Under the pieces are notes generated by a model. It was not told the DNA's origin. It saw nothing but the letters and a program-made list of their open reading frames with translations, and ran no database searches. The position numbers and the translations under genes were made by a program. DNA of 45,158 nucleotides from JAAYJR01 sp964495655 (GTDB lineage: Bacteria; Bacteroidota; Bacteroidia; Bacteroidales; Prolixibacteraceae). Position 1 is the stretch's first letter; every line of letters begins with the position of its first letter. Positions 34,530 to 43,638 of the stretch are shown in pieces. The stretch covers positions 1-45,158 of the forward strand of contig CAZBWK010000020.1 in the NCBI GenBank assembly GCA_964495655.1. The letters are read 5' to 3'.

Positions 34530-34557
34530 CTAGCCCTGACCGTTCGGTTGGGGCTAG
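34530..34557 (+). terminator. Strong hairpin after susD
   Basis: CTAGCCCTGACC and GGTTGGGGCTAG form a 12 bp stem (two G-T pairs) closed by a GTTC loop, with further A-T pairing outside after one mismatch. Only a short T-rich tail follows. Its place 67 bases after the susD stop fits a partial terminator that lets susCD be expressed above the enzymes downstream. Confidence 0.75.
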
Positions 34558-34577
34558 CTTAAACAAATTTGATAATT

Positions 34578-35714
34578 ATGAAGCGACGTACATTTTTATT
34601 GTCCGCATCAGTAACTTCGGCGGGATTTTTTACAAGTGTAGGTAATGTTTTTAGCGATTATAGTAATAGAGATGAAGTTCTTAATTATTTACCTGCAAAT
34701 AAAATTGGCATAAGGAAGGATGAAACTAAAGATAGAATGACTTTATATCTATTTGTTCATCCTATGCCCCGAACTCAGCCCCTTATAAAAAATTTTAAGG
34801 CTAAGTGGGAAAAATTGTTTATTGAAGAAGGTCACAAGGAAAATAATGTACTCTGTTTGCTCTCAAACAGTGCGGAGCATATGCCTGAACTTACAGATAT
34901 GGGTAAAAAATATTTTGGAGAGAGGTGTATAGTCGATCCTTATGACAATTCAGATAACACTAAAGTAATAATAGCAGATGATTTAATCAGAACCCTTCAA
35001 GAACGGGGGAATAAGGATGACTGGACTGTTTATGAGATATGGACTTCCAATAATGCCCGCAGGTGGGCTGAAGGGCTAAAAAGAGGTTTGGATAAATTGG
35101 GATTTGCTAATGCACGCAAAAATATGAACATGGTCACTTGTGGTCAACAGTGGACAGGGTGCCTGACAAAATATTCGTGCTTTATGGCAAAGTATATGGG
35201 CCGGACAGAGCCACCAGATCAGAGAGCCGAACTTTCACCGGAAGCGGGATTTCCAATAAAGGCCGAGTTTTTAGAGCGCATAAGTATGGATCGAAATGTA
35301 TATCTTTTTCTTTTCCGTACTTCCGATGGTCGGCCGATGGCACAATATATTGATGGCATGCGCGGGGTCTGGGAACCACCTCATATTGCAACGGTGGAAC
35401 TTGACCAGACAAGAGTTGAAAGCCTGACAACAAGTCCTAATGCTTATATGAAAACACAAGGTGCTGCTTCAATTACTCATAATACTTTTATAGCTGATGT
35501 GGGAGACGGATGCCACCCGGCTGTTACGACATTAATTAGCAATGGATTGGAGTATGAAGAATTTAGGGAATCACTGGCTAATGCTATAATCACACCTGTA
35601 CAGTTTTCAGAAAAAAAACTGCTATATCCGGGTAATAATGCAATATATAATGGTGCTGCAGCTACAAAGAACATTCCATGGTGGAAGACAATTAATGAAT
35701 TTTATCGGAAGTAA
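34578..35714 (+). CDS. Tat-exported protein of unknown function
   Basis: The start at 34578 gives MKRRTFLLSASVTSAGFF, a twin-arginine leader; an in-frame start at 34569 only adds three residues. The mature part (about 350 residues) has no domain I recognise. It contains LYLFVHPMPRTQPLIKNFKA, VLCLLSNSAEHMPELTDMGK, WTVYEIWTSNNARRWAEGLK and VTTLISNGLEYEEFRESLAN. The alternating alpha/beta pattern suggests a Rossmann-like fold. Cysteines are at GQQWTGCLTKYSCFMAKYMG and DVGDGCHPAV. It is the first gene after the susCD terminator and is followed 43 bases later by a sialidase-fold lipoprotein, so it probably acts on the same substrate. No function is assigned. Confidence 0.8.
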   Translation: MKRRTFLLSASVTSAGFFTSVGNVFSDYSNRDEVLNYLPANKIGIRKDETKDRMTLYLFVHPMPRTQPLIKNFKAKWEKLFIEEGHKENNVLCLLSNSAEHMPELTDMGKKYFGERCIVDPYDNSDNTKVIIADDLIRTLQERGNKDDWTVYEIWTSNNARRWAEGLKRGLDKLGFANARKNMNMVTCGQQWTGCLTKYSCFMAKYMGRTEPPDQRAELSPEAGFPIKAEFLERISMDRNVYLFLFRTSDGRPMAQYIDGMRGVWEPPHIATVELDQTRVESLTTSPNAYMKTQGAASITHNTFIADVGDGCHPAVTTLISNGLEYEEFRESLANAIITPVQFSEKKLLYPGNNAIYNGAAATKNIPWWKTINEFYRK

Positions 35715-35757
35715 TTATATAGTATTATAGTTTTGATTGGGAAAAATAGAATTTACG

Positions 35758-36921
35758 ATGAATAGAATTAAGCCAATTTTTATTGCAGTAAAATTTATTA
35801 CTGTCATTTTGATTTTTGGCTGTATCAATGATCATAAACTGAATCATGAGCAAGAGAGAGGAGAAATTTATGTTTCCCCGTTTAAGCCGGTACTATTTAC
35901 TGATGATCACACAAGTGAAGGTTTTCTTGCTCCACTAAATGACGGAAGGATCTTATTGATTTTCAGGCTTGATCCTGGTGAAAGCGGGGATCATGTTGGA
36001 ACTAAAGGGTATATAGCAAAGATTCTTTATGATCCCCAAAATGATAAATGGGGTGAGATAGAAACTGTATATAACAGTCATCAGTATGATGATCGTAATA
36101 TACATGGTGGGGTAACAAATGACGGCAGGATAGTTATCTTTTTTAGAAGATATGATGGCAGGGAAACAGAAGGTCGCTATTTCATTTTTAGTGATGATAA
36201 TGGAAATACATGGACTGACCCACAGATATCAAAGGCATGGACTGACCCCCAGGTTAATAATATTCCGGGTATTTGGAGTACGGGTCAGATGTTCCATAAT
36301 CCGGATACAGATAAGTATATTATGCTTGGGTGTCGAAGATATATAACTTATAGTGAAGATGGTACATCTTGGGAGGAATATAATTTGATAACAGATAAAG
36401 AGGATTATAAATTAAGTGAGATTGCCGGTGCCTGGTGTGGGGATAATAAGATCATTGCTCTTATAAGGGATGACATCAGAGAGCATGGTCATCCATTAGT
36501 GCAGGTAGAAAGTCATGACAACGGGCAAACATGGAGTGAACCGGTTCCGACTAATATACCCCCTAAACAACATTGGGGAGCTGCACCTCAACTAATTTAC
36601 GATAAAAGTCGTGATCTGCTTATTGCTCTTAACAGCGACAGGTATTCCCGTCCAAAAGAACAAAACAGTTTATTTATAAACACTGCCCGTCCTGACGAGG
36701 TGATAGGCAATCCAAAAGGTTGGATGCTTCAACATGAGTTACGGCGCCCCTGGGTTTCATTAGCTTTTGATGATAACCGGCCTTTGAACAGAGTTTTTTA
36801 TGGATACCCCTCTATCGTGCCCATAAATAATAAAGAATATCTGGTAGTTTTCACAGAGAATGCAACTATTGAAAAAAAGGAGCAGGCTGATCTATATTAT
36901 TTCAGGTTAATTTTTAATTGA
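35758..36921 (+). CDS. Sialidase-fold (BNR/Asp-box) lipoprotein, paralogue 1
   Basis: The start at 35758 gives 387 residues with the lipobox VILIFGC; a TTG at 35737 would add seven residues before the signal. Asp boxes typical of six-bladed sialidase-type propellers are visible: SDDNGNTWTD, SEDGTSWEE and SHDNGQTWSE. The tract DDHTSEGFLAPLNDGRILLI opens the first blade. It is closely related to the protein at 38518 along its full length. It differs by a 9-codon internal duplication that repeats WTDPQ near residue 160. The substrate need not be sialic acid, as this fold is used widely on other glycans. It sits 36 bases before the hydrolase gene start. Confidence 0.85.
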   Translation: MNRIKPIFIAVKFITVILIFGCINDHKLNHEQERGEIYVSPFKPVLFTDDHTSEGFLAPLNDGRILLIFRLDPGESGDHVGTKGYIAKILYDPQNDKWGEIETVYNSHQYDDRNIHGGVTNDGRIVIFFRRYDGRETEGRYFIFSDDNGNTWTDPQISKAWTDPQVNNIPGIWSTGQMFHNPDTDKYIMLGCRRYITYSEDGTSWEEYNLITDKEDYKLSEIAGAWCGDNKIIALIRDDIREHGHPLVQVESHDNGQTWSEPVPTNIPPKQHWGAAPQLIYDKSRDLLIALNSDRYSRPKEQNSLFINTARPDEVIGNPKGWMLQHELRRPWVSLAFDDNRPLNRVFYGYPSIVPINNKEYLVVFTENATIEKKEQADLYYFRLIFN

Positions 36922-36953
36922 ATAATAAGATAAATCTTCCAAATATTATAATA

Positions 36954-38237
36954 ATGAATATTAGTAATTTAGAATTTAGAAAGCTTTTAACTGGGTTTTT
37001 TATATTTATTACAGGAGTGGTTTTTGCTCAAACAGAATTAAGACCAACACCAATTGATCCGGAAAAACATAACATCTTTCATAGTGATCGTGCAGATGGA
37101 CGATATGTTAGTACCAGGGGATTCGTTCAATATTTAATGCGCAAACAACAACCACAACTTGCTTTTAATCCGTTGTTCACAAAAGATGAATTTATTGAGT
37201 GGCAATCTAAGGTAAGGGCTAAAATAGAGGAATTAATGAACTTTCCAGATGTTCCACCGCAACCGTTACCAAAGTTTTCAGGTAGAGTAAACCGTGATGG
37301 ATATGTGGTAGAAAAATGGGAGATATATCCTCAACCAGGGTGTGTTGTTCCCTTTTTGATGTTAATACCTGATGGGGTTTCTGCTGGAAATCCAGCCCCG
37401 GCTACTATTTGTATACCGGGATCCAGCAGCAGCAAGGAGAGCCTGGCAGATGAAGAAGAATTACATCCGGTATTTGCGAGAAGTAAATTTCATGATGAGA
37501 ACAGGATGGCAAAATTTTATGCCCAGCAGGGGATCGTGGCTGTCGCAGTCGATCATCCCGGAATTGCAGAAACTTCTGATCTTGAAAAATATACAGGAAG
37601 AAGAATATATGACAGAACCACTTTTACCAGGTATTTAATTGATATGGGCTGGCATTATATGGGACTTAATGCTTTCAATGCAAATCAGCTACTTAAATGG
37701 ATGCGAACGCTTGATTTCATTGATCCTGACCGTATTGCAGTGAGTGGTCATTCTTTGGGTACAGAGCCGGCATTGTATCTTGCTGTGCTTGATACATCTG
37801 TTGCCGCTGTTGTTTATAATAATTTTAACAGACGCGAGATTGAATATGAATTAGTAAGGACAAAACCTGATAGTTCGGGACGAAGGCCTACTCCACCTTG
37901 GCTGGGTCATTGCGTTCCCGGTTTATGGGAATGGTTTGACTTTCCCGATATACTTGCCAGTTTAGCTCCCCGTCCTCTGGCGTTAAGTGAGGGAGGGTCT
38001 CAAACAGATCTTGATCTTATGGAACGAGCTTATCAAATTATGGATGCTCAAGATAATATTGCCGTATTCCATTATCCTAAATATAGAAACCGTGAAAACA
38101 GGCTTTATGATTATGAATATATCCCTGAAGGATTGGACAATGATAAGTATTATCAATATGTTAATGTTGATGTGCCAAATCACTATTTTAAGGCTGATGT
38201 TGCTGTCCCATGGCTTAAGAAAGTATTAAAACCTTAG
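36954..38237 (+). CDS. Secreted alpha/beta hydrolase, acetyl-xylan-esterase/dienelactone-hydrolase-like
   Basis: The start at 36954 gives 427 residues with a Sec signal (LLTGFFIFITGVVFAQ, cut near AQ|TE). A start further upstream (TTG 36918) overlaps the previous gene and is less likely. The nucleophile elbow is VSGHSLGTEPALYL, with Ser267. The oxyanion region PATICIPGSSSSKESLAD and the late-helix tract LASLAPRPLALSEGG fit the abhydrolase_7/acetyl-xylan esterase type, which contains polysaccharide deacetylases and glucuronoyl esterases. The terminal His is probably in VDVPNHYFKADVAVPW. It lies between two sialidase-fold paralogues and probably removes an ester group from the same glycan (inference). 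Confidence 0.85.
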   Translation: MNISNLEFRKLLTGFFIFITGVVFAQTELRPTPIDPEKHNIFHSDRADGRYVSTRGFVQYLMRKQQPQLAFNPLFTKDEFIEWQSKVRAKIEELMNFPDVPPQPLPKFSGRVNRDGYVVEKWEIYPQPGCVVPFLMLIPDGVSAGNPAPATICIPGSSSSKESLADEEELHPVFARSKFHDENRMAKFYAQQGIVAVAVDHPGIAETSDLEKYTGRRIYDRTTFTRYLIDMGWHYMGLNAFNANQLLKWMRTLDFIDPDRIAVSGHSLGTEPALYLAVLDTSVAAVVYNNFNRREIEYELVRTKPDSSGRRPTPPWLGHCVPGLWEWFDFPDILASLAPRPLALSEGGSQTDLDLMERAYQIMDAQDNIAVFHYPKYRNRENRLYDYEYIPEGLDNDKYYQYVNVDVPNHYFKADVAVPWLKKVLKP

Positions 38238-38517
38238 ATGATTAAATTTTTATGCGAGTTACTGAAACAAATCATACTTATATGTTCATAGAAAAAAATT
38301 AGTGTAAATGACAGGTTCCATTTCTTGCCATAAAAAATGAATTATGGTAATGAAATAAATATGTTTCAAATATGTTTCAAATTTTTCTGCACCAAAACAT
38401 TTTAAATAAATGAATATTAATAAAGTTATCTTTATGTAAGGTATATTAGGGAAACGTGTTGTTTTAATTCTTTCCATGTCTCAATGATAGTTTAAGATTC
38501 ATTGTGGTACTGAAATT
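38238..38517. other. 280-base A+T-rich intergenic stretch
   Basis: No gene is seen. It contains a perfect 11 bp tandem repeat, AATATGTTTCA twice (38358-38379). The stretch separates the hydrolase from the second sialidase-fold gene and is the longest gap in the glycan locus, so a separate promoter here is possible. No exact TAnnTTTG box is found; TATCTTTA near 38428 is close. Confidence 0.5.
38358..38379 (+). repeat. 11 bp tandem repeat, two copies
   Basis: AATATGTTTCA occurs twice in direct tandem in the gap before the second sialidase-fold gene. It could be a pair of binding sites for a regulator or a simple slippage product. Confidence 0.6.
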
Positions 38518-39666
38518 ATGTATAAAAAAATTAATTGGATGAAAAATCTAATAATAGCATTATTTTTACTGAGTCTTTGTATTATTGGATGCAATAAAAG
38601 TCAACCGGAAAAACCTGGTAATTCAAATGAAGAAGAATACTCTTTTTGCGTAACTCCTTTTAAACCCCTTTTGTTTAGTGACGACCACACCAGCGAAGGT
38701 TTCCTTGCGCCACTTAGTGATGGCCGAATTTTACTGTTATTCAGGCTTGATCCGGGGATAGATGGAAACCATGTCGGTAATGATGGTTATATTGCTAAGA
38801 TCCCTTATGATCCGGAGACCGATCAGTGGGGTGAAGTTCAAACGGTTTATAACAGTCATCAGTACGATGATCGCAACATTCATGGAGGAGTGACAAAGGA
38901 GGGAAGGATCGTTCTCTTTTTTCGGAGTTTTGATGGCGAGGAAACCAGGGGAAGGTATGTAATCTATAGTGATGATGACGGTGAAACCTGGTCTGATCTT
39001 CAAAATGCCCAATGGACATGGGGCACCGGTCAGATGTTTTATAATGAAGATATAGGCAAATATGCTATGCTTGGTCGTCAAAGGTATATAACATTCAGTA
39101 AAGATGGTATTTTATGGGAAGATCCCAAGTTGATCACTAATGCTAAGGATTATAAATTAAGTGAATTGGCAGGAGCCTGGTGTGGAGACAACAGGATCAT
39201 TGCTTTACAAAGGGATGATGCACGTGAGTATGGTTATCCGCTGAGACAGTTGGAGAGTTACGATAACGGAGAGACATGGACAGACCCGGTTCAGACCAAT
39301 ATTCCTCCTCATATGCATTGGGGAGCTGCTCCACAGTTATATTATGATCAAGCGCGCGATCTGTTGATAGCTATGAACAGTGATCGATATTCACGGCCTG
39401 ACAAGCAAAATAGTTTGTTTATTTATACTGCCCGTCCCGAAGAAGTTATGGGTAATCCTAAAGGGTGGAGGTTGCAATTTGAATTGTTACGTCCCTGGGC
39501 TGCATTGAATTTTGCAGGTGATCGTCCGTTAAACTTTAATCTTTACGGATATCCTACCATCGCTCCTGTTAACGAGCAGGAATACCTTATTGTTTTTACT
39601 GAGCGAGCCTGGATGCATGGAACAGAGCAGGCTGATCTGTATTATTTCAGGTTAATAATTAAATAG
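38518..39666 (+). CDS. Sialidase-fold (BNR/Asp-box) lipoprotein, paralogue 2
   Basis: A 382-residue lipoprotein (lipobox CIIGC) that is the full-length paralogue of the protein at 35758. Shared tracts include DDHTSEGFLAPL, YNSHQYDDRNIHGGVT, LAGAWCGDN and NIPP.MHWGAAPQL/QHWGAAPQL variants. Asp boxes are SDDDGETWSD, SKDGILWED and SYDNGETWTD. An internal Met at codon 8 is an alternative start. The pair arose by duplication and may bind or cut two related linkages. It ends 5 bases before the GH95-like gene, so those two are co-transcribed. Confidence 0.85.
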   Translation: MYKKINWMKNLIIALFLLSLCIIGCNKSQPEKPGNSNEEEYSFCVTPFKPLLFSDDHTSEGFLAPLSDGRILLLFRLDPGIDGNHVGNDGYIAKIPYDPETDQWGEVQTVYNSHQYDDRNIHGGVTKEGRIVLFFRSFDGEETRGRYVIYSDDDGETWSDLQNAQWTWGTGQMFYNEDIGKYAMLGRQRYITFSKDGILWEDPKLITNAKDYKLSELAGAWCGDNRIIALQRDDAREYGYPLRQLESYDNGETWTDPVQTNIPPHMHWGAAPQLYYDQARDLLIAMNSDRYSRPDKQNSLFIYTARPEEVMGNPKGWRLQFELLRPWAALNFAGDRPLNFNLYGYPTIAPVNEQEYLIVFTERAWMHGTEQADLYYFRLIIK

Positions 39667-39671
39667 CATAT

Positions 39672-42221
39672 ATGAGTATTAAAAGAAGGAATTTTATTAA
39701 AACTGTCGGAAGGGGTTTAACTTTGTTGCCTTTTCCATTATTTGTCAGGAATAGCATATTAAATAATGTTTTTAGCAATGGCAGATCAGACATAAATGTC
39801 AATGACTTATCCATATTTGATTTATCCGGATACACAAGTGACATCACAGATTTAAATTTGGTATATAGTCATCCTGCCAATATAGATACATATCCTCTAC
39901 ATGCTATGCCTGTTGGTAATGGGACTTTAGGTGCAATGTTTGACGGACACCCTGAGAATGAAAGAATTATTATTAATCATGCCAGGTTAAGGCCTGTTTT
40001 TTATAAGGAAAAAGAAAATAGAGTATCGAACTACCTTACACAGGTCAGAGAGCTATTTTTAGAGAATAAATATACATTGGCACAAGACTTATTCAACCGT
40101 ATGCAGTCTGAAAACGGTGGTGAGAGAAGGTTGAATAATTACCATCAGGTTTGTGACCTTATAGTCGAAATGCCACTCAATTCGAATGTTACCTCATATA
40201 AACGTTGGCTGGATATTGGGAAAGGGATTGGAAATGTTACTTTTAATGCAAACGGGACCACCTTTGAAAAAACATACTTTTCATCAGCAGTTGATAATCA
40301 CATCGTTTTTAATTTAAAGGCATCAACACCAAAAAGTATTAATTGTACTATAGCATTGGGAAGGCTTCCTTTGGAATCTTGTAAGTTGGAAGGTTATGCA
40401 GGTTCAGATTATTTGATATTAAAAGGTAAATACAATGAGGGAACCTGTTTTGAGGTTTTTTTAAAATTGATTAATCAGGGAGGCAATATTAAATCTGAAA
40501 TTAATTCATACGAAGGAATTGGTGAGTTATGTGGAAATAAATCAAAAGAACTTATTTCCATATATGTCTCAAACGTTAATGAATTGACAATCTTAACTGA
40601 TGTCAAAGTTTTTAATGAATTTTCGATTGAAGGAATATCTGAAAGGGGTATAACTAAAGAAAAAAGCTTTAAGAATATTTTGTCACGACATTTGCAGGAT
40701 TATCAGCAAAAATTTGATCGTGTGTCATTTAATTTATTTTCCGGATTGGATCCTGACGATGGAGCCAGAGATGCAGCTGAATTATTGGAGCAGGCAAGAA
40801 ATAATGAACCTTCATTAAAATTATTTGAGTTAATTTTTCAAATGGGGAGATATGTGTTACTATCCAGTAGCCGTAACAAAGGACTACCGGCTAATTTACA
40901 GGGTATATGGAGTAATGGGTATTCTCCGGCATGGAATTGTCGTTGGCAACTAGACATGAATTTGCAAATGTGTTATTGGCTTGCAAATCCTGCTAATCTT
41001 CAAGAATGTAATATCCCTTTGTTTGATTTTCTTGAGAATATGGATGTAGCGGCCATGAAAAGGTCTAAAGATTTGTATGATTGTCGGGGAATTTCATTAC
41101 CAGTTGCAGTTGATGGCACTAATGTCAGGTATCCTACTAATTCAGAAACACAATGTATTGCCGCCTGGTTAGCTCAGCATTTCTGGGAACATTACCTTTT
41201 TACTTTGGATAAGGAATTTCTCGTAAATCGTGCTTATCCCTATATGAAAAAAGCAGGTGAATTTTTCGAGGATTTTTTAATACAAAAGGATAAAGGAATT
41301 TATATAATACTTCCATCCGGCTCTCCTGAAAATCATCCAAAAGATTTTCCCGGCAGACTCTCCATGAACGCAACAATTGATTTGGCTGTTGCTAAGGAAC
41401 TTTTTAATAATCTTATACAAGCTTCATTGGTTCTGAACATAGATGAACAAAAAAGGAGTATATGGCAAAAGATGTTGGCTATGTTCCCCTCTTTGCCAAT
41501 TGGAGAGGATGGTGCTTTAAGGGAATGGGCTGATGATGTTACTGGTAACGAGGCACACAGACATTTTAGTCATCTGTATCCTTTATTTCCGGGTTTTTTA
41601 ATGGATTTAGAAGAAGATCCTGCTCTGGTTAATTCTGCAGTTAAGGCAATCAAAAAACGTGAAGAAGCTTTTCTCGTAGATGCGTGTGGCTGGAGTTATG
41701 CATGGCTGGTTGCACTTTATGCACGTGCGGGTATGGCAGAAGAAGCATACCGCAATTTAATGATATTTACTAAAGGATTTGTTACTTCTGATAATTTTCT
41801 TTCAACTATAAGTGATCTTAGCGGGTTTGGATATGGCCGTACTCATCATAAAAATTTGATTCAGGTCGAAGCAGGTCTTGGAATAACGGTTGCTATTATT
41901 GAGATGTTACTGCAAAGTCATAATAATTTAATTCGGATTTTACCAGCTTTGCCCAATTCCTGGGAAAAAGGTTTAATTAAAGGGTTAAAAGCCAGAGGAA
42001 ACTTTGAAATAAGCATTACGTGGGAAGGAGGATATACGCGTAAAGTATTAATAAAGAGTAATTCGGATTCTGTTTGCAGGATTAAATTCTATCGTGAATT
42101 CTATAATGAAATAAAATTGCGGTCAAATGATATAGAGGAAGTTGAATTAAGAAAAACATCAAATAATATATTTATTTTTAAAGCTAAAACTAATACAGAA
42201 TATGAATTTTATTCTGAATAA
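39672..42221 (+). CDS. GH95-family glycoside hydrolase-like protein, Tat-exported, altered active site
   Basis: An 849-residue protein with the leader SIKRRNFIKTVGRGLTLLPF (Tat). The N-terminal beta domain opens YPLHAMPVGNGTLGAMFDGH, as in GH95 alpha-L-fucosidases and galactosidases. The catalytic (alpha/alpha)6 barrel has GLPANLQGIWSNGYSPAWNC, LPSGSPENHPKDFPGRLSMN and EAHRHFSHLYPLFPG. The general acid Glu is present (E553 in SPEN). Two other key positions differ from the well-studied 1,2-alpha-L-fucosidase: the N-x-N pair reads D428-M-N430 (LDMNLQMCYW instead of NxNxxMNYW), and the catalytic Asp of IDGNFG is E733 (VEAGLG). Length is normal. The family is firm; the substrate may differ from fucose. 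Confidence 0.9.
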   Translation: MSIKRRNFIKTVGRGLTLLPFPLFVRNSILNNVFSNGRSDINVNDLSIFDLSGYTSDITDLNLVYSHPANIDTYPLHAMPVGNGTLGAMFDGHPENERIIINHARLRPVFYKEKENRVSNYLTQVRELFLENKYTLAQDLFNRMQSENGGERRLNNYHQVCDLIVEMPLNSNVTSYKRWLDIGKGIGNVTFNANGTTFEKTYFSSAVDNHIVFNLKASTPKSINCTIALGRLPLESCKLEGYAGSDYLILKGKYNEGTCFEVFLKLINQGGNIKSEINSYEGIGELCGNKSKELISIYVSNVNELTILTDVKVFNEFSIEGISERGITKEKSFKNILSRHLQDYQQKFDRVSFNLFSGLDPDDGARDAAELLEQARNNEPSLKLFELIFQMGRYVLLSSSRNKGLPANLQGIWSNGYSPAWNCRWQLDMNLQMCYWLANPANLQECNIPLFDFLENMDVAAMKRSKDLYDCRGISLPVAVDGTNVRYPTNSETQCIAAWLAQHFWEHYLFTLDKEFLVNRAYPYMKKAGEFFEDFLIQKDKGIYIILPSGSPENHPKDFPGRLSMNATIDLAVAKELFNNLIQASLVLNIDEQKRSIWQKMLAMFPSLPIGEDGALREWADDVTGNEAHRHFSHLYPLFPGFLMDLEEDPALVNSAVKAIKKREEAFLVDACGWSYAWLVALYARAGMAEEAYRNLMIFTKGFVTSDNFLSTISDLSGFGYGRTHHKNLIQVEAGLGITVAIIEMLLQSHNNLIRILPALPNSWEKGLIKGLKARGNFEISITWEGGYTRKVLIKSNSDSVCRIKFYREFYNEIKLRSNDIEEVELRKTSNNIFIFKAKTNTEYEFYSE

Positions 42222-42241
42222 GAATGTTATAAACATCAATT

Positions 42242-43558
42242 ATGGATTACGTTGAGTTTAAATCAAAAACCATTCAAATTTATGAATCAAGACGAAAGTT
42301 CTTGAAAACTTCTGTTATAGGAGGGATTTCTCTATTTTGTCTTGCCTCAATAATAAATAATATAATAAAAGTACCAGGTAAATTAAAGTATAATTTGTCT
42401 CTTGAAAGTCCTGTCCATTATTTTGACGGAGAAAAATGTTTTGTTCATGCCAGGGCGGGGATTGTCCCTTGTGTGGGAGAGCAAGGGTTACCGCGAATTG
42501 TAATGACTATGAACACCCAGGATCTTTCTGGAAGTGATGTTTACAGGGATATTTATGGCATATATACCGATGATTTTGGGGAGAATTGGTCAACCATACA
42601 TAAACTTGATAATCTCGAACCCCTTGATGAAATAGTCGATGGAGTTCCCCGTTTTGTGGCTTTAAGCGATTTTTATCCTCTGTGGCATAAATCATCAAAA
42701 TTATTATTAGGAACTGGTCATACTGTTGTATATACTAAAAATTGGAAAATTGCCCCTCATCCTCGTCCAATTCATACTTCTTATTCCTTTTATAAACCTG
42801 AAAATAACAAATGGGCACCCTGGCAAAAGATGGAAGTTCCTGATCCTAAAAAATTTTTTGTTTTTAGTTCTGGAAGTGTTCAGAGATATGATAAACCTGA
42901 CGGAACAATACTTTTACCAATTGCATTCAGACCTCCTGAAAAAAATATTCCGCCAGATATACATTCCCGGGTTACGGTTGTTCATTGCAGGCTTGATGAT
43001 AACAAATTGAAATATGTAGAGAATGGGAACGAATTATTTGTTGATGATTATGAAAGCCGTGGCTTGGGAGAGGCCTCACTTACATTTTTTGATAATAAGT
43101 ATTTCATGACTATTCGTGACGATAAAATGGGATATGTAGCTTATAGTCATGATGGCATGAATTTTTATCCTATCCAGCCGTGGAAATTTGATGACAGTAC
43201 CGATCTTGGTAATTATAATACCCAACAACATTGGGTTACACATAGTGAAGGTCTTTTTTTGGTTTATACTCGTCGTGGAGCCAATAATGATCATGTATTT
43301 CGTCACAGGGCTCCATTATTTATTGCACAGGTTGATACTGAAAAGTTATGTATTATCCGTGATACTGAACAAATATTGGTTCCACAGCGTGGAGCAAGGC
43401 TTGGTAATTTTGGAGTTACGGATGTCAGCAGTAATGAAACCTGGGTAACTGCTGCTGAGTGGATGCAACCCAAGGGATGCGAGAGATATGGCAGTGACGG
43501 CAGTGTATTTATTGCTCGTATAAACTGGAGTAAACCAAATCGTCTATTTAAGGAATAA
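42242..43558 (+). CDS. Tat-exported sialidase-fold (BNR) protein
   Basis: A 438-residue protein. An internal twin-arginine motif, ESRRKFLKTSVIGGISLFCL, lies at about residues 15-35, so the leader has an N-terminal extension. The body has an Asp box (TDDFGENWST) and propeller-type strands such as RIVMTMNTQDLSG, DGTILLPIAFRPPE and GEASLTFFDNKYFMTIRDDK. It belongs to the broad exo-sialidase-like fold but is not closely similar to the two lipoprotein paralogues upstream. It starts 20 bases after the GH95-like gene. Whether it is an enzyme or a binding protein cannot be told from sequence. Confidence 0.8.
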   Translation: MDYVEFKSKTIQIYESRRKFLKTSVIGGISLFCLASIINNIIKVPGKLKYNLSLESPVHYFDGEKCFVHARAGIVPCVGEQGLPRIVMTMNTQDLSGSDVYRDIYGIYTDDFGENWSTIHKLDNLEPLDEIVDGVPRFVALSDFYPLWHKSSKLLLGTGHTVVYTKNWKIAPHPRPIHTSYSFYKPENNKWAPWQKMEVPDPKKFFVFSSGSVQRYDKPDGTILLPIAFRPPEKNIPPDIHSRVTVVHCRLDDNKLKYVENGNELFVDDYESRGLGEASLTFFDNKYFMTIRDDKMGYVAYSHDGMNFYPIQPWKFDDSTDLGNYNTQQHWVTHSEGLFLVYTRRGANNDHVFRHRAPLFIAQVDTEKLCIIRDTEQILVPQRGARLGNFGVTDVSSNETWVTAAEWMQPKGCERYGSDGSVFIARINWSKPNRLFKE

Positions 43559-43638
43559 TGAAAAATGGAGCTAATGCAGCAGGAATTACGCGCGAAATGA
43601 TTAGCAGGAAATCATAATCTATAATAAAAACAGTAATT

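Noticed and set aside
38358..38379. The 11 bp tandem repeat as a CRISPR or satellite
   Set aside because: There are only two adjacent copies with no spacer, so it is a simple tandem repeat.
35758..43558. Calling the three Asp-box proteins sialidases
   Set aside because: Asp boxes show the fold only. I could not confirm the arginine triad and Tyr/Glu pair needed for sialic acid hydrolysis.
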